From Aquarana catesbeiana (Eukaryota > Chordata > Amphibia > Anura > Ranidae): a stretch of DNA of 64,000 nucleotides. The notes beneath the pieces are model-generated. The model searched no databases. It had not been told where the DNA came from and saw only the letters and a program-made list of their open reading frames with translations. Positions 23,433 through 35,399 of the stretch are shown here, in pieces (the first letter of the stretch is position 1; every line of letters starts with the position of its first letter). Location of the stretch: the NCBI RefSeq assembly GCF_042186555.1, contig NC_133325.1, positions 296,326,543 through 296,390,542 on the forward strand. The letters are read 5' to 3'. The translations under genes were made by a program, and so were the position numbers.

Positions 23433-23944
23433 GACTCTTCTCTACACTGCTGCTAGGTATTTCTCCTCTGACTTGCAGTGATCCAGTGCAGTCGTTTTCA
23501 GCCTAGCCCTTGATCACACTTCATCCATGCCTGCTGGACTGAATATTCCAGAACTAGCCCGGAAGTGACCCTTGGGCACTGGGCTACACATGAAACACTT
23601 ATTCAGACTCTGTTCTGGTTAAATTAGCTATGGAGTACTTTCCAGGTCCAGAGCTGCTTCAATTGCCACATGGAACTTTTCATCTTTGATCTGTTCCTGC
23701 TGTCTGCTTATGGCGACTATCTGACCCTTGCCTGCTTCCAACTTCCCTGCTTTTGTGAGTGCTCAAGGACTTGTCATTGCTCATCCACATTGTGGACGCA
23801 GGGTGTTTGATTCTAGACATGGGGGCGATCAGTCCCACTGTACTCAGTGCCCCCAGCTCACTTTCCACTGATGGTTTAGGGGTTGTTTGTGTACATATTT
23901 AAATAGCTTGAAAAAAAACGAGTTCATCCAATAGAAGGGGTTTG

Positions 23945-24190
23945 GTTGCCCTTTTCTGCACTATGTCCTATTCCCCCATGCCCTTATCAACATTAAACTT
24001 ATTTGCCACATAGTTGCCCAATTAAACAGTGCATTGAAGTTGGCTTGTAAGTTGGAGACCTCCTGTAAGGGAGTTTTTCCACTGCATAGCTTGGTGTTGT
24101 CTGCAAAGACTGAAATGGTACTTTTAACCATAGAACCTATATAATTTATAAATGTGGTAAAAAGTAAGGGTACCAACACTTAACTTAAGT
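23945..24190 (-). mobile_element. CR1-type LINE fragment
   Basis: The minus strand encodes a CR1 RT piece: LVPLLFTTFIN, then SVFADNTKLCSG (the catalytic FADD box decayed to FADN) and LQANFNALFNWATMWQ. Its DNA is closely alike to 14385-14530 of the larger CR1 copy. Confidence 0.8.
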
Positions 24191-25199
24191 CAACTCCGCC
24201 TCATGAATTTCTTCTGACTTTAAGGTCCACTTTGGCTTATTCAGGTGTGACTGGATGCTCTGTCCTTTTTTGGCTGAGGTTTTTTTTTACCATGGTCATG
24301 CCAGACCAGAATGACCCAGTTTGCTGAATATTCAGAGGCTACAAGCACGCAACATTGTTCTTCAGCAGATTGCGTCTCATTTACCCATGGCAGCTTCTAA
24401 ACAATCAGCTGCGGGACTCTGATTCTGAGCCACTCAAATACTTGGTTGGTGAGCTTACTCCTGAAGAGTTGAAGTTTACTCCTAATTACTCAAGTTACTT
24501 ACAAGTTTAAGGCCTTTGCTTCTGCTTTGTGCTGTTTCGGATCTTGGGCTGTTAAATCCCTTAAGCTGCAAACACTATTCTTCCAACTGTTTCTCTGTGG
24601 AGACTGGAAACGCCCCGATAAGTTGTTTGCTCTTCTAAGTGCTTATTGTCTTTGTATGTTTGACAAGAATTCTGTTCCTGTTTGTACTTTGGAGCCAACC
24701 GTGTCTTGCTTAATCAAGACTACCATACCAGATGATACATATGACTTTTAAGCACTCCACCAATTTATGTGGTTGTAGGTCTTTCCAGAGCTGTGTTCTC
24801 ACTGGTGGGTCATGCCCTGCACCTGATTCTGGCTGTTTTACTAGGTCTTTTTATTCAAAACCCCCAAAAACCATCTAACCGCTGCTGTGGTTGATCCCTT
24901 GGTAATGGTACATGTGGTGCAACTGGCTGTAGCCTTAAAGGTTAAGCACTTCCATGGGGGAAAAAATGGCAAATAAAAAACATATAGCATATACAACTGC
25001 AATATAAGTCATAACGGGATTGAATGTAATTAAATGTGTGCAGAATTACCCCCCAGAAACTTAATTTCCTGCTTGTGTGATTGGCTCACTGATTTTCCCA
25101 GAAGTCTACACTAAGATACAAGTCAGATTTTTGGCATCCCCTGCAGCAAAAATTAAATTTTTTGGTAAGATACTACAAATAGTAAATACCATCTAAAAA
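24191..25199. other. Unassigned region, possible very decayed retroelement
   Basis: Broken frames on the + strand (for example the 74-codon frame at 24527-24751) have protein-like composition, but I recognise no motif. No splice pair ties it to TFDP1. Confidence 0.3.
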
Positions 25200-25440
25200 G
25201 ATGCAGACCCTGCAACTTTTATTATTAGGACCCTGATACTTCAGTAGCTGGTTGAGAATTATGAAACCACTCCAATTAGATTCACTCAGCACAGAGAAAC
25301 AAACATTATTTCTTGATTTAACAAAAGGTAGGAATCTGCAACAAAGTGTTAAAAACTTTGCAATGTGCATAGATTACCCAGAGGAGAAATGTGTTTTTTT
25401 TTTTTTTTTTCCTCAACCAAAGTGGAGTTGCGCTTTAAAT
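25200..25440. repeat. Dispersed repeat, copy 1 of a pair
   Basis: Shares AACAAAAGGTAGGAATCTGC, a GCAATGTGCAT block, a T tract and AAAGTGGAGTT with 32797-32960, in the same order and orientation. Both lie in TFDP1 intronic or upstream sequence. Confidence 0.75.
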
Positions 25441-26178
25441 TTAAGCAGTGAAGGTTTGCTGGAAGCCTCCTGTCTTACCTCTCACATATGCCTCCTGTTG
25501 GTCCATATAAGGTAAAGCACTTTAGTTGAAGTGCTGGACTGCAGAACTTTCTTGTAAGAAGCGTTTGATCTTCGTGACCTTTTTGTAAGAAAACTTCTTT
25601 GGACAGGCTCTTGAGAGCTACTGGTGGCAACAACACTATTCTTCCCGAATAAAAGGAGCCCATAGAGCAGACACCAATGTAGTTTCCTTGCTCCCATTAT
25701 CCAGCCCTTTCTTTCCTACAATCTCTCCTCTTCATAAAGGCCATTTTAAGCTTGGCCCTCCCATCTATGTAGTCTGACATTCTAAGTCTACCAAAGTCTG
25801 ACCAGGCTTTATTCTGCATGAAGGTAAGCCCTCACTTTGCAGAGTGGGAGCCATCTGCTTACCTATTCGCAGAAGCTTGGACATCTTGCGTTCCAGATAC
25901 TTTGGTGCAAAAGGTAATGTCCCAAGGCAACGACTTGGGCTTCTTTCCCCGCCCCCTCGTTTTATCCCTTCCAACCTTTATTTGTCACAGTACAGACAGA
26001 TCTTCATTGGACCCTCTAAGGTCTTCTGGATCAAGGTGTCATCATTTTGGCAGAACTGTTTTGATGGTTTTAGTTACTATTCCCAAACCAGAAGGGGAAT
26101 TCACTGCATCTTGCATAGCAAGGCAAATTCTGTTAATGGGATCCATCAGATAACACCTGGCTTCTGCAGATGACATTT

Positions 26179-26180
<2 letters not shown>

Positions 26181-26228
<48 letters not shown>

Positions 26229-26232
26229 CACA
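26181..26232. repeat. (TG)n microsatellite
   Basis: Pure TG run, ending TATATACACAC. It sits where the outer end of the next Tc1 terminal repeat would be expected. Confidence 0.95.
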
Positions 26233-26237
26233 CAAAC

Positions 26238-26472
26238 ATTTGATTCCCTGCTGATTTTGTACATTTTGCCGCTGAGAAAAAAAAATCAGTCTATAATTGT
26301 AATGGTGGGTTTATTTTAACAGTTAGACAGCATAACAAAATCCAGAAAAAAGCATTTTAAGAAAGGTTTTACATTGATTTTAATGAGGGAAATAAGTATT
26401 TGATCCCCTATCAGTAGGTTTTCTGCCTCCCAGGTGTCTTATACAGGTAACAAGCTGAGATTAGGAGCACGC
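26238..26472 (+). mobile_element. Tc1-type terminal repeat fragment (copy T6)
   Basis: Contains CCCTGCTGATTTTGTACATT, a decayed middle and then TAATGAGGGAAATAAGTATT with ATACAGGTAACAAGCTGAG, a double-repeat Tc1 end. The same family end occurs inverted at 53508-53690. Confidence 0.75.
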
Positions 26473-26720
26473 TCAACCACTAGCTGACCAGCCGCCGTCA
26501 TTATACTGCAGCAGGTCGGCTCTCTCCCGCAAATCGCCGTAGGTGTAGGTCGGCCCATTAAGCGGCTAGAGCAGGCGCTCGCCCGCTGCGCGGCGGGGGA
26601 GCTGATGCGCTTGGCTGTCACGAGAGACAACGGGCACATATATATATATATGTGTGTGTGTGTGTAAGCACACAAATCACGGTTCTGTCAGAGGAGACAG
26701 AAAGGAACAATGATCTGGCT
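26473..26720 (+). repeat. Family A fragment inserted after Tc1 copy T6
   Basis: Starts AACCACTAGCTGACCAGCCG like the left end of family A. Only about 250 bases are present, ending in an AT/TG microsatellite at 26639-26664 and a short tail. Confidence 0.6.
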
Positions 26721-26724
26721 TCTC

Positions 26725-27125
26725 TAGTCAGTCAAGAGTTCTTTGCAATGAGGTGCCATGTTGAACTTCCAGTGACCACTATAAGAGTGTAGGCGATAAC
26801 CCCAAATTTAACACACCTGCTCCCCATTCACACCTGAGACCATGTAACACAAGTCACATGACACCAGGGAGGGAAAATGGTTAATTGGGCCCAATTTGGA
26901 CATTTTCACTTAGGGGTGTACTCAGTTTTGTTGCAAGCGGTTTAGACATTAATGGCTGTGTGTTGAGTTATTTTGAGGGGACAGCAAATTTACACTGTTA
27001 TACAAGCTGTACACTCACTACTTTACATTGTAGCAAAGTGTCATTTCTTTAATTTGCCACATGAAAAGATATAATAAAATATTTTCAAAAATGTGAGGGG
27101 TGTACTCACTTGCGAGATACTTTGT
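26725..27125 (-). mobile_element. Tc1-type fragment (copy T5), 5' end only
   Basis: On the minus strand the outer end (AGTATCTCGCAAGTGAGTAC, about 27125) is followed by a repeat of the GTACACCCCTAAGTGAAAAT block and then the transposase start, MAPHCKELL near 26765-26740. The rest is absent. Same family as 42705-43510. Confidence 0.78.
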
Positions 27126-27224
27126 GTATGTATATGTATCTATATCTGTGCTGTGTACATTTACAGAGCTATACAAGTACCTGTAATAATAAAATCCTTA
27201 AGGGCCCTTTCATATGGGCATCTG

Positions 27225-28080
27225 TTAACCACTTGTCGACCAGCCACTGTATAAATACTGAGGCAGGTCGGCTCGATTGCGCAAACACCCCTACGACGGT
27301 CCATGCATGTGACACTGGGCACGCGCCCGCGTGGACACGGGCAGAACAGGGATTTGCCTATGTAAATAAGGCATCATGGGGATCTGCTGATCAGGAACAG
27401 TGATTTACGTGGTATTCCTGTGAGCCCAGCCCCCACATAGATCACACCCAGGGAACAGAGTTAACCCCTGGATCGCCCCCTAGCGTTAACCCCTTCCCTG
27501 CCAGTGTCATTTTTACGTTGATCAGTGCATTGATCAATGTAATGTCGCTGGGTCCCAAAAAGTGTCACTTAGGGTCAGATTTGTCTGCCGCAATGTCGTA
27601 GTCCCACTAAAAATTGCAGATCGCCGCCATTACCAGTAAAAACATTTAAAAAGTCCATAAATATTTCCCATAGTTTGTAGACGCGATAACTTTTGTGCTA
27701 TATATATGTCTGTGTATAATCTTATTGCGTGTGTTTTGTGTGGGGGTGTTTTTGTTAAAAAAAAAAAAAAAAATTTGTAGCAGAATACATATTGGCCTAA
27801 ACTGATGAATACATTTTTTAAATATATTTTTATTTTCTTTTGATATGCATTATAGCAGAAAGTAAAAAATTATAGATTTCAAAATTTATGTTTATTTTTT
27901 TTTCAACTCCAGAGGTGATCAAATAACACCAAAAGAAGGCTCTATTTGTGGGGGAAAAAAAGGACATCAATTTTGTTTTGGTACAGCGTTGCACGACTGC
28001 GCAATTGTCAGTTAAAGTGCCATATTGTAAAAAAATGTCCTGGTCATTAGGGGGGAAATCCTTCTGGGGCTGAAGTGGTT
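27225..28080 (+). repeat. TTAA-flanked repeat family A, copy 3
   Basis: TTAACCACTTGTCGACC at the left; right end GAAGTGG followed by TTTG instead of TTAA. It interrupts a family C-like end (GGGCCCTTTCATATGGGC, 27201-27220). Has the GTGATCAAATAACACCAAAA core. Confidence 0.8.
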
Positions 28081-28495
28081 TGGTCACTTTTGTGCATAGA
28101 ATAAAGGTGTGTGAATAAGTATGGGGTACATTGTATCACTACTAATTCACCAAGAAAATTCAATCACAATGAACGGCGTCCACCAACTGCACTTGTTGCT
28201 TACCCAGTGCTGAATGACACACTGCTTCCAGGGTTCCAAGGACATACGGGGTCTCGTCACCAGGTGACATCATTGCCCATAAGGACATGTCCCTATTTGG
28301 CCAATGGCCACACCTCCTATGACGTCATTGACACCGAACCCCCCCCCCCCCCCCACTTGTTAATCTGCAGGGTAAGCAGTGTGTCATTCCACAACAGGCA
28401 AATGATGGGTTCAGGCCTTGGGTGTGTGTGTGTAATTGTTTTTGTGTGGGTTGTCATTAATCATGATTGATGTGGACCTACATTATTAGATGTGC

Positions 28496-28828
28496 TTAAG
28501 ATCCCTTTCACACCGGGGCGGGCATTGACGGTAAAATGCTGCTAGTTTTAGTGCCACTTTACCATCATTTTGACCCCCGCTAGCGGCTGAATAAAGGGTT
28601 AAATGCGCTTGTGTAGCTCTGAAGTGTTTTGCGGGCGCTTCGGCAGCAGTCCCCATTCATTTCAGTGGGCAGGAGCGGTGTATACACCACTCCAAAGATG
28701 CTGCTTGCAGGACTTCCCAGTGTGAGAGCACTCTGGCTTTTACACTGGGACTGCAGGGGAGGTGTTTTTCAGGCACTATTTTTAGGCCAAAAGCGCCTGA
28801 AAAACACCCCAGTGTGTAAAGGGTCTAA
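28496..28828. repeat. Family C palindromic repeat, copy 2
   Basis: Starts TTAAGATCCCTTTCACACCG, ends CCAGTGTGTAAAGGGTCTAA, with internal inverted CAGTGTGAGAGCAC/TTTTACACTGGG pieces. Confidence 0.75.
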
Positions 28829-29339
28829 CATTACTGACGACATTGGGAGACACGAATGTAAATGGATGATCATTCAATTGCACATTGATGTCCGTTTTTC
28901 ATCTGTCAGTGGATGGATAATGTACAGACAGAACGCATGTGTTAATTGGGCCCAAGGCGTTCTAGGAGCATACATTATGTGTTTATTTCCTGACCTACCT
29001 ATCACATTGTTGGAGGCCCTGGAGCACCAGGACAGTGGAAACGCCCACAGGATGACTGAGGCCAAGTGAGTCTTTTGAAAAATGTCTTTTGGCAAAAACA
29101 AAAAAAACTAATTGTAAAATATGGAAATGGAATGAAAATGTATTTTCCTTCACAAAGTTGGTTAATAATAAGATATTTCATATTAGGCATACTTAAAGTT
29201 ACACCCAAAACACATTCCTCCACTTCTCTCAGGTATTCGATTACCACGTATGTAAGACCTTTTCATTGTTTGAACTAATATGCACCTGATATAATTTTGT
29301 GTATTACAAAAATCAACCTTGTGGTAAATGACTGTTGCA

Positions 29340-29940
29340 ACCTTTTTGGGAAGGTGTCATGTCTTCCTGTGGCCCTGTACATGATGTTGAAGTAAATGTT
29401 CAGTTGGAATATATAGATGGGTGTTTTTTTTTTTTTTTTTTTTATACCAGTGAATTGATCTGGTTGCCAGGTAGAGTGTCATCAGTTGGTCATTTTTAAA
29501 TCTATACATCCCATGAATTGTGTTTTGTGTATGATGAGGCTTTTGGACCAGGCTGTGGTTTCCTTGGATTTCCACTGAGGTCTCTTGGTAGATGGGGAGG
29601 GGGGAGGACATATACTTTCTGCTTGTCCTTCAATTTAAAGGCCAAGAGTTTATCATGGTGCAAACTTGCCTCCCCCTCTCCCTTCCCCTTTTCAGCTTCA
29701 TCATGATCAGTCTTTGTAGGAATCCCCTGCAATTTGCTCGGACGCTACCTCAAGCTATGGTTTGCTATAAATGTCAGAAAAGTGACACGCTGGTATAAAA
29801 GTTGTCCCCATAGAGATGCTATCGCTGATGGAAAAAGGGTGACATAAGTTGGGCGTCCCAGGAGGCTCCAGCTGGCTATCGTACATTTTTCAATCTCGGA
29901 AGTCATAAATGTACCCTGTGACCCTCTCACAAAGTTTATA
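29340..29940 (-). pseudogene. piggyBac-like (PGBD) transposase remnant
   Basis: piggyBac transposases cut and paste elements at TTAA. On the minus strand, frame-shifted pieces line up in the order expected for the family's catalytic domain. GYIYDF (about 29920) is followed by a decayed DNFYTS-like stretch, then KLLAFKLKDKQKVYVL (about 29650-29600), then YTKHNSWDV/RFKNDQLMTLYLATRS with HWYKK (about 29530-29435). These correspond to the conserved KLLAxKWKDKRDVYxLS, N-x-x-MGGVDxSDQM and W-Y-K-K blocks. Multiple stops and frameshifts and no ends identified. Assignment rests on motif order by eye; a profile search would settle it. Confidence 0.65.
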
Positions 29941-30406
29941 TAACATCACCCTGTATCTGACACGGATATACTGTTTGATGGCCGGCTGGCCGGCCTGTAA
30001 AATGGATTAAGGGATTTATCAATGCATATAAGGTTTCCAGGGAGTATTCATTTTGGAAAATAATTTATAAGTGGTCTAATCTTGTGTTGTATTTGGGTGA
30101 CTTCCAGGAGGGCACAGGGAATTGTTATAATTCAGAAATCTCATTCTAAAATAACATAACGTGTCCTGGCATATAGTAAATGGTATGTATGGACCAATAG
30201 GGCTACATTCCTCCTCCCCACTCCCCCACGCCCCCCAGTGATCACTTTCACAAACAGATTACATTTGTCCACAGTTAAATTGAATAAAACATTATGAAAA
30301 ACAAACTAAAGGGGTGTAAAATTTTCATTTTCTGCCTGAATGCCTGGTAGTGCTGTAAATGGTGGGGGGATGATGGGTGCTGCTGAATTAGAAGGTAGCC
30401 ATAAAG

Positions 30407-31233
30407 CAGGGTTCAGCAACCTACGGGCAGCACTCGGGCCACCACTGCTACATGTCTGGGCCCTCAGTGCACGTGATGAACTCAAGTGCACCTGGCCTGC
30501 GGACATTTTAATCCCTTCACACCGACCGTAAGCAGATATGCAGCCTCAGCTCGAAGGGGTTGTACCAGGGTGTTGCCTGCAGCTGCACCCCGGTACTGTT
30601 TTTTTAGAGCTGGCGGTTGGCTTTCTTGGAATAACTGATGTGGCTAAGAGGCCGCTCGGCTGTTATCCCAAGCAGCAGGAGGGGACGCCTCCCCTCCCGC
30701 TTACTTCCGCAGCTCACCTGGGCTCTCCTGCACCCCTGGGCTGGCTGGATACCCGAACAAAGCTGGAATTGGCTTTGATCGGGTCTCAGGTCTGGTAACC
30801 CGGAGGTGATGTCATGACATCTCTTCAGGTTTACAGAAGACTTAAATGTGCAAATTTAAAAAAATGTGGAGTTTTGAATGCTTTTAGGTGCAAAGGAGGG
30901 ATTTGAGGTCTTATAAAAGAGTACCTGTCACTGCCTATTACTGTCACAAGGGATGTTTACATTCCTTTTGACAGCAATAAAAGTGATTTAAATTTTTTTT
31001 TTTCAGAGACAGTAAAAAAACTTAAAAATTGCAAGCGCCCTATTCCTCCGTACTTACACAGCTGGGGGGGCTGTGTAATATGTGTGTGTGGGTGGGGGGG
31101 GGTGTAGTATAAAGGGGTCCAGAGGTGCAGGGGCTGTGTAATGTTATCTTCATTTATTAGTAGGTGAATGTGGCCCTCCATGCTTTCATACATTGAATCC
31201 AGCCTTAAGTGGAAAAAAGGTTGCTGACCCCAG
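30407..31233. mobile_element. hAT-type element with internal insertion
   Basis: Termini CAGGGTTCAGCAACCT and AGGTTGCTGACCCCAG are inverted. The flanks CCATAAAG (30399-30406) and CTATAAAG (31234-31241) form an 8-bp near-perfect duplication. A different repeat that starts near AATCCCTTCACACCGACCG (30511) occupies part of the interior. Confidence 0.82.
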
Positions 31234-31904
31234 CTATAAAGCATTTGAGAGTGCCCCTTTAACACTAACATGGGCCCCTAATCCATTGACTGATTTGACA
31301 CCCCACTACTTGTACTCAGCACCACGGCTGGTGCTTGACTCTTCACTAAGATGTACTGTGGGTTTTTTCCATATTTATTTTTTTTTTTTCTTACTGTTAC
31401 CATTGGGTCATGAATGGGTTACATTTATAACAGCTGTGATTTACTATTGTGTGCTGTCAATGCCCCAGCTACCATTTGATAGCTGTGGGCCAATCACAGC
31501 ATCACTATAGGAATCTCAGCTGTTATGTATAAATTTTTACATTTTGACTATGTGACTGCATAAAGCTCAAAGTGGCTGGGTACCGGGAGCCACAAGCCGC
31601 TGTGTCCAGTTCACTGTGTGCTCCTCGGTTGATGTATGTGATCCAGCCTGCTTATGCGGCCCTGCTGCGGTAAATATACTGTGGCCAGGTGGCAACCAGT
31701 TAATAAGGGTCCTTTCAGGCCACCAGTTCAGTCACATTTTTTTACTGAGAAAAAAACTGATGAATACAGATTCAGGTTACATCAGTTTGCACATCCACCT
31801 TCAGTTCAGTTATCCATTTCAGTTAAGATTCCTTTTTGCATCAGATTTTTTAATGTAAGAAGAAACTATAGATGAAATAAGTATAATCTAATGTGTCTTG
31901 CCTA

Positions 31905-32128
31905 AAGTGGTTGTAAACCTCGGACATGAAATATGAACAAAGCATATCCCTCTATAGTGTGCACTTGTCTCAATCCAGAGCACTGTGTCATTTCTGTCCA
32001 CTGCTTCGTTTTTCTGCTATTAGCATGAGTCACTTCTAACAAGTTCACCAAGACAAAAAAAGGTCATCTTTGTATCACCTCAGGCCAGTTCATTCACTGG
32101 GTATATGTAAGGGTTTACAACCACTTTA
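31905..32128. repeat. Family D short repeat, copy 2
   Basis: TAAAGTGGTTGTAAACC at the left, GGTTTACAACCACTTTAAA at the right: a 17-bp inverted pair with about 190 bp between. Confidence 0.82.
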
Positions 32129-32347
32129 AAGTGCCACTAAACCCACTGATTTAACAGTTTCAAAACATTTTATATTCCTGGCATGCCGAGATTGCGAACT
32201 GTCATATTCGCTTGTTCTCTCAACCAAACTGTCAAACCATCAAATGGCTGGTCTCATAACTGATCACCAAGGCAGTTGAAGATCTAACAGAGGCTAAGAT
32301 GACATCTTCCTTGGCTGAAAAAGATAGAAGGGTTTAGTTATGCTTTA
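32125..32347. repeat. Second small inverted-ended repeat abutting family D
   Basis: TAAAGTGCCACTAAACCCA and GGGTTTAGTTATGCTTTAA are inverted. The left end overlaps the right end of the preceding repeat. Confidence 0.65.
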
Positions 32348-32796
32348 AAAATGGATGTAGGCTGTCAACACCTATTCAGATTCATGTAAACAGAAATGGA
32401 CAGACACAGATGTAAATGGATGATCATCCATTTACATCCGCAAGCCCATAGGAGTGAATTGCTGTCTATTTTCCATCCAAATAAGGATGAACAAAATGGC
32501 CATGTGAAAGAGACCTAAGGCCTGTTGGGATGAAATGGCAGGGAGCTCTTGGATAAATGGCAGTATTGTGAACATAGGGTGTTTCAAACTGCCATTTTGC
32601 CAGAGCAGGTGCCTAATTAAATTCTTTGCTGTGGCTGTACACAGAGCTGCACATGCACAGTTCGGTGTATAAAAAAAGCTGACAGGTGGGAAGGAGCAAT
32701 TATGACAGATATATACAGAATCTCTTCTTTCATTAAGAAAAGCCGACCCTGCCACGTTCCTCATTAGCGCTCTGCAGGTGCATCGGCTGATTTGAT

Positions 32797-32960
32797 CATT
32801 ATAAAACCACTCCCATATAGAGTCACTGTACACGGACACACACAAACTGCTATTTCTTCAGAATAACAAAAGGTAGGAATCTGCAACAGTTTGTTAAAAT
32901 CCCTGCAATGTGCATCCAGAGGGGATTTTTTTTTCTCAACAAAAGTGGAGTTACTCTTCC
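32797..32960. repeat. Dispersed repeat, copy 2 of a pair
   Basis: Partner of 25200-25440 (shared AACAAAAGGTAGGAATCTGC block). It lies 185 bp upstream of the first recognised TFDP1 exon. Confidence 0.75.
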
Positions 32961-33144
32961 ATCGAAAAAAAAATGTATGGAACAAAATTGTATACCCTCA
33001 AGCTGCTCTTTGTTTTTTTATACCGCTTTAAATGTGAAACATGGATCACCCTTGATAATTTGTATAGATGGGTTTTTCTAAGATTTTCTTGTATGGGATT
33101 TTCTGCCAGTTGAACTATAGTTTATTGATTATTTACTTTTGTAG

Positions 33145-33242
33145 GTGTAGTGTCACTGCTGGCTGTTCATTCATCATCTGTTGGAAAGCAGCTCCTGCCA
33201 AAAACATTTGGACAGTCCAATGTGAACATTTCTCAACAAGTG
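33145..33242 (+). CDS. TFDP1: TFDP1 exon, N-terminal region
   Basis: Transcription factor Dp-1 pairs with E2F proteins in the nucleus to control cell-cycle genes. This 98-base exon starts after TTTTGTAG at 33144 in phase 1 (a split Gly codon) and ends before GTAAGT at 33243 in phase 0. It encodes VVSLLAVHSSSVGKQLLPK then TFGQSNVNISQQV, matching the region after the first ~27 residues of vertebrate Dp-1. From what I recall of mammalian Dp-1, three residues are missing between AVHSS and GKQLLPK, so the loop is shorter. The preceding exon(s), with the initiator, were not found in the 33 kb upstream. The QLLPKTFGQSNVNI block makes the gene assignment firm. Confidence 0.95.
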
Positions 33243-33541
33243 GTAAGTAAACTATTTAAAAGTGTACTTGTCTTTTGGCGCTTTCCAAACTCACCTAATC
33301 TTCCCAACCCCAACTCTGCCAATGCTTACATCAAAGCCTCTGGTTTTTGCTTACAACAGCTGGCAAATCTTCAGTGTGCTGGCCACATCTGCACATTGGC
33401 TTCCTATAGACTTTTATGTGGCCGTCTCTAGCCTTGAGACACTGAGAATGCACATCCCATTGGGCTGCCATGGTTTAAACGCATTGTCTTGCAGCTTGAC
33501 TTCCTGCTTCTAAGCTCATTCGGATTACCCAATTGTTCAGT

Positions 33542-33812
33542 CTCTTAAGCCGGCTATAGATGGATCGAAGCTCGGCCAGATCAGCATGGAACGGCTGAGA
33601 TTCGAACCATCTGTGGGCAGGCTTGTTGTACTGAAGTCGATCCATTGATCAACTTCAGTACAACCAGCCTGACTGATTTTCTTTTGCCAGTGGCTGTAGC
33701 TGTGGTGACCACTGTATTCTGCCACCATTGAAGGCTCCCTGCAGAACACAACAGCGCTGCTGGAGGGTTCCCCTCATCGACACTAATTGTGTTGATGGGG
33801 GAATTGAGCAAT
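33542..33812. repeat. Short repeat family E, copy 1
   Basis: GGCTATAGATGGATCGAA at the left; central CGATCCATTGATCAACTTCAG and CAACCAGCCTG blocks. Related copies at 44222-44545 and, inverted, 45000-45290; weaker matches near 34335 and 35175. Confidence 0.7.
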
Positions 33813-33815
33813 TTG

Positions 33816-35399
33816 CATAATTTTTTGGCATTGCCTAATGTGTGGGCTGCTTTGCAGTGCTTATGTCATACTAACAGCTAAATGTATTCATTTTATTAGC
33901 ACGTAGTTATAAAGGTAAATGATTGTGGCTTCTGACATTTATTGAAGTCTGTATGTTACCATGGCTTGTACAGTTAACATTGATCAAGGTCAGTTGGACT
34001 TAAAGCAGATGATAATGAAAAAAAATCCTCTCTCAGCCTCTATTAGGGTCATGGTAAGCAGTGCATTTATCCAGTTAAGGAGGAGAACAAAAGGATAGGT
34101 AGCTGAAAATAACTCCTTATCTTTAGTGTACATTTTTTTGTCTGCATTTTTTCATTCTCGTCTTTAGTATTATACTCTCAAATTTTTCCATCCATGTTTG
34201 TGTCTGTCCTTTTTTCTGCATTACTTCCCGAATGAAAAAGTCCTACCCACAATACCCAAGAATCCCAAATGCACAGGGACCTAGTATTTGATTCTGCACA
34301 GTGGAAAGTAATTTTGTCAGTGTTTCTTTAGCTGGCCATATACTAGTTTATCAAACAGACCATTTGTATTAACATTCATACAATTATTTTTAGTATGTTT
34401 GACTTGATGTGTTCTGGCAGTGCTTCAAAAACTAAATTCGTTTTAACATTTGATTTTGGAGTCAATGAACTCTCCCGAACAAAAACCACCTTCACTGTTA
34501 GAAGTTCATTTGTTCAAGAAAACTTTTTCATTCTGCTTCTGTTAATTTTCACTTCACTGCAGTTGAAAACAAACTTCGATATAAAACAGACATTCAAATT
34601 TTAGAGTTATTACCAGTAGCTAGCTTTAGACCAGTTTCTTTGTGATATTAGAGGATAAGGGGCAGTATGGAGCTAATCGCACAACCACACCTAAAATGAT
34701 TGCAAACGATCACCTCGTAAAACAACCCGTTCAATTTAAAATGGTAATGAAAGGTAAAATATTTGTATACAGATATCAAAAAAATTATAAATGCCATATT
34801 TTTTCCCCTCTTCTTCTTCTTTTTTTTTTTTTTTTTTTTTTTTTTGACGTGATACCATATCCTCTGTTCCCAGCTGCATAAGAGCTTGAGGGGGGAGAAG
34901 CAACGGCACACTGATCTTCCCAGTGAATGGCTGTGGGGGAGGGGGCGTGTGCGTGCCAGAAAAGTCTGATCATTGGAAGAGAAAAGGTTGAGTTCCCATT
35001 ATAGCTAGGTAACTGATCAGTGTATTTTCATGCATAGTATGGTCAGTTTTTTAATCGTAAAGCAGAGGGACTGGCAGGAGCAGCAGGTATTTCACATAAA
35101 GGAAGCAATACAAAGACAACAGGATACAGCAGGCATATATCAGGAATATGAAATGCTGGGGTGACGAACACTTTAAGCTGGTCATACACTAATTCTTTTT
35201 CGGATGAACATCTTATAAAAATGTTCATCAATTCATTCAATGACTTGACAAATGTTTGAGAGTACTTCAAATTTGTTTACTTTTAGCAATAAACTATTGA
35301 ATGAATGCAATTTCTCAGTCAAACTACATTCCATGTTTAGAAATGTGTTCCTTTTTAGAAAAAAATCTTTCCTGCTCCTTACAATTTTCTTGTCACTAG
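33816..35399. other. TFDP1 intron, low-copy sequence
   Basis: No exon or repeat end recognised. T tract at 34820-34845. Confidence 0.5.

Noticed and set aside
24527..24751. 74-codon + strand frame as a gene fragment
   Set aside because: The composition is plausible but no family motif or splice context was found; left as unassigned.
28111..29069. + strand frames of 119 and 146 codons between repeats
   Set aside because: They run through C tracts and family C repeat DNA, and no domain is recognisable.
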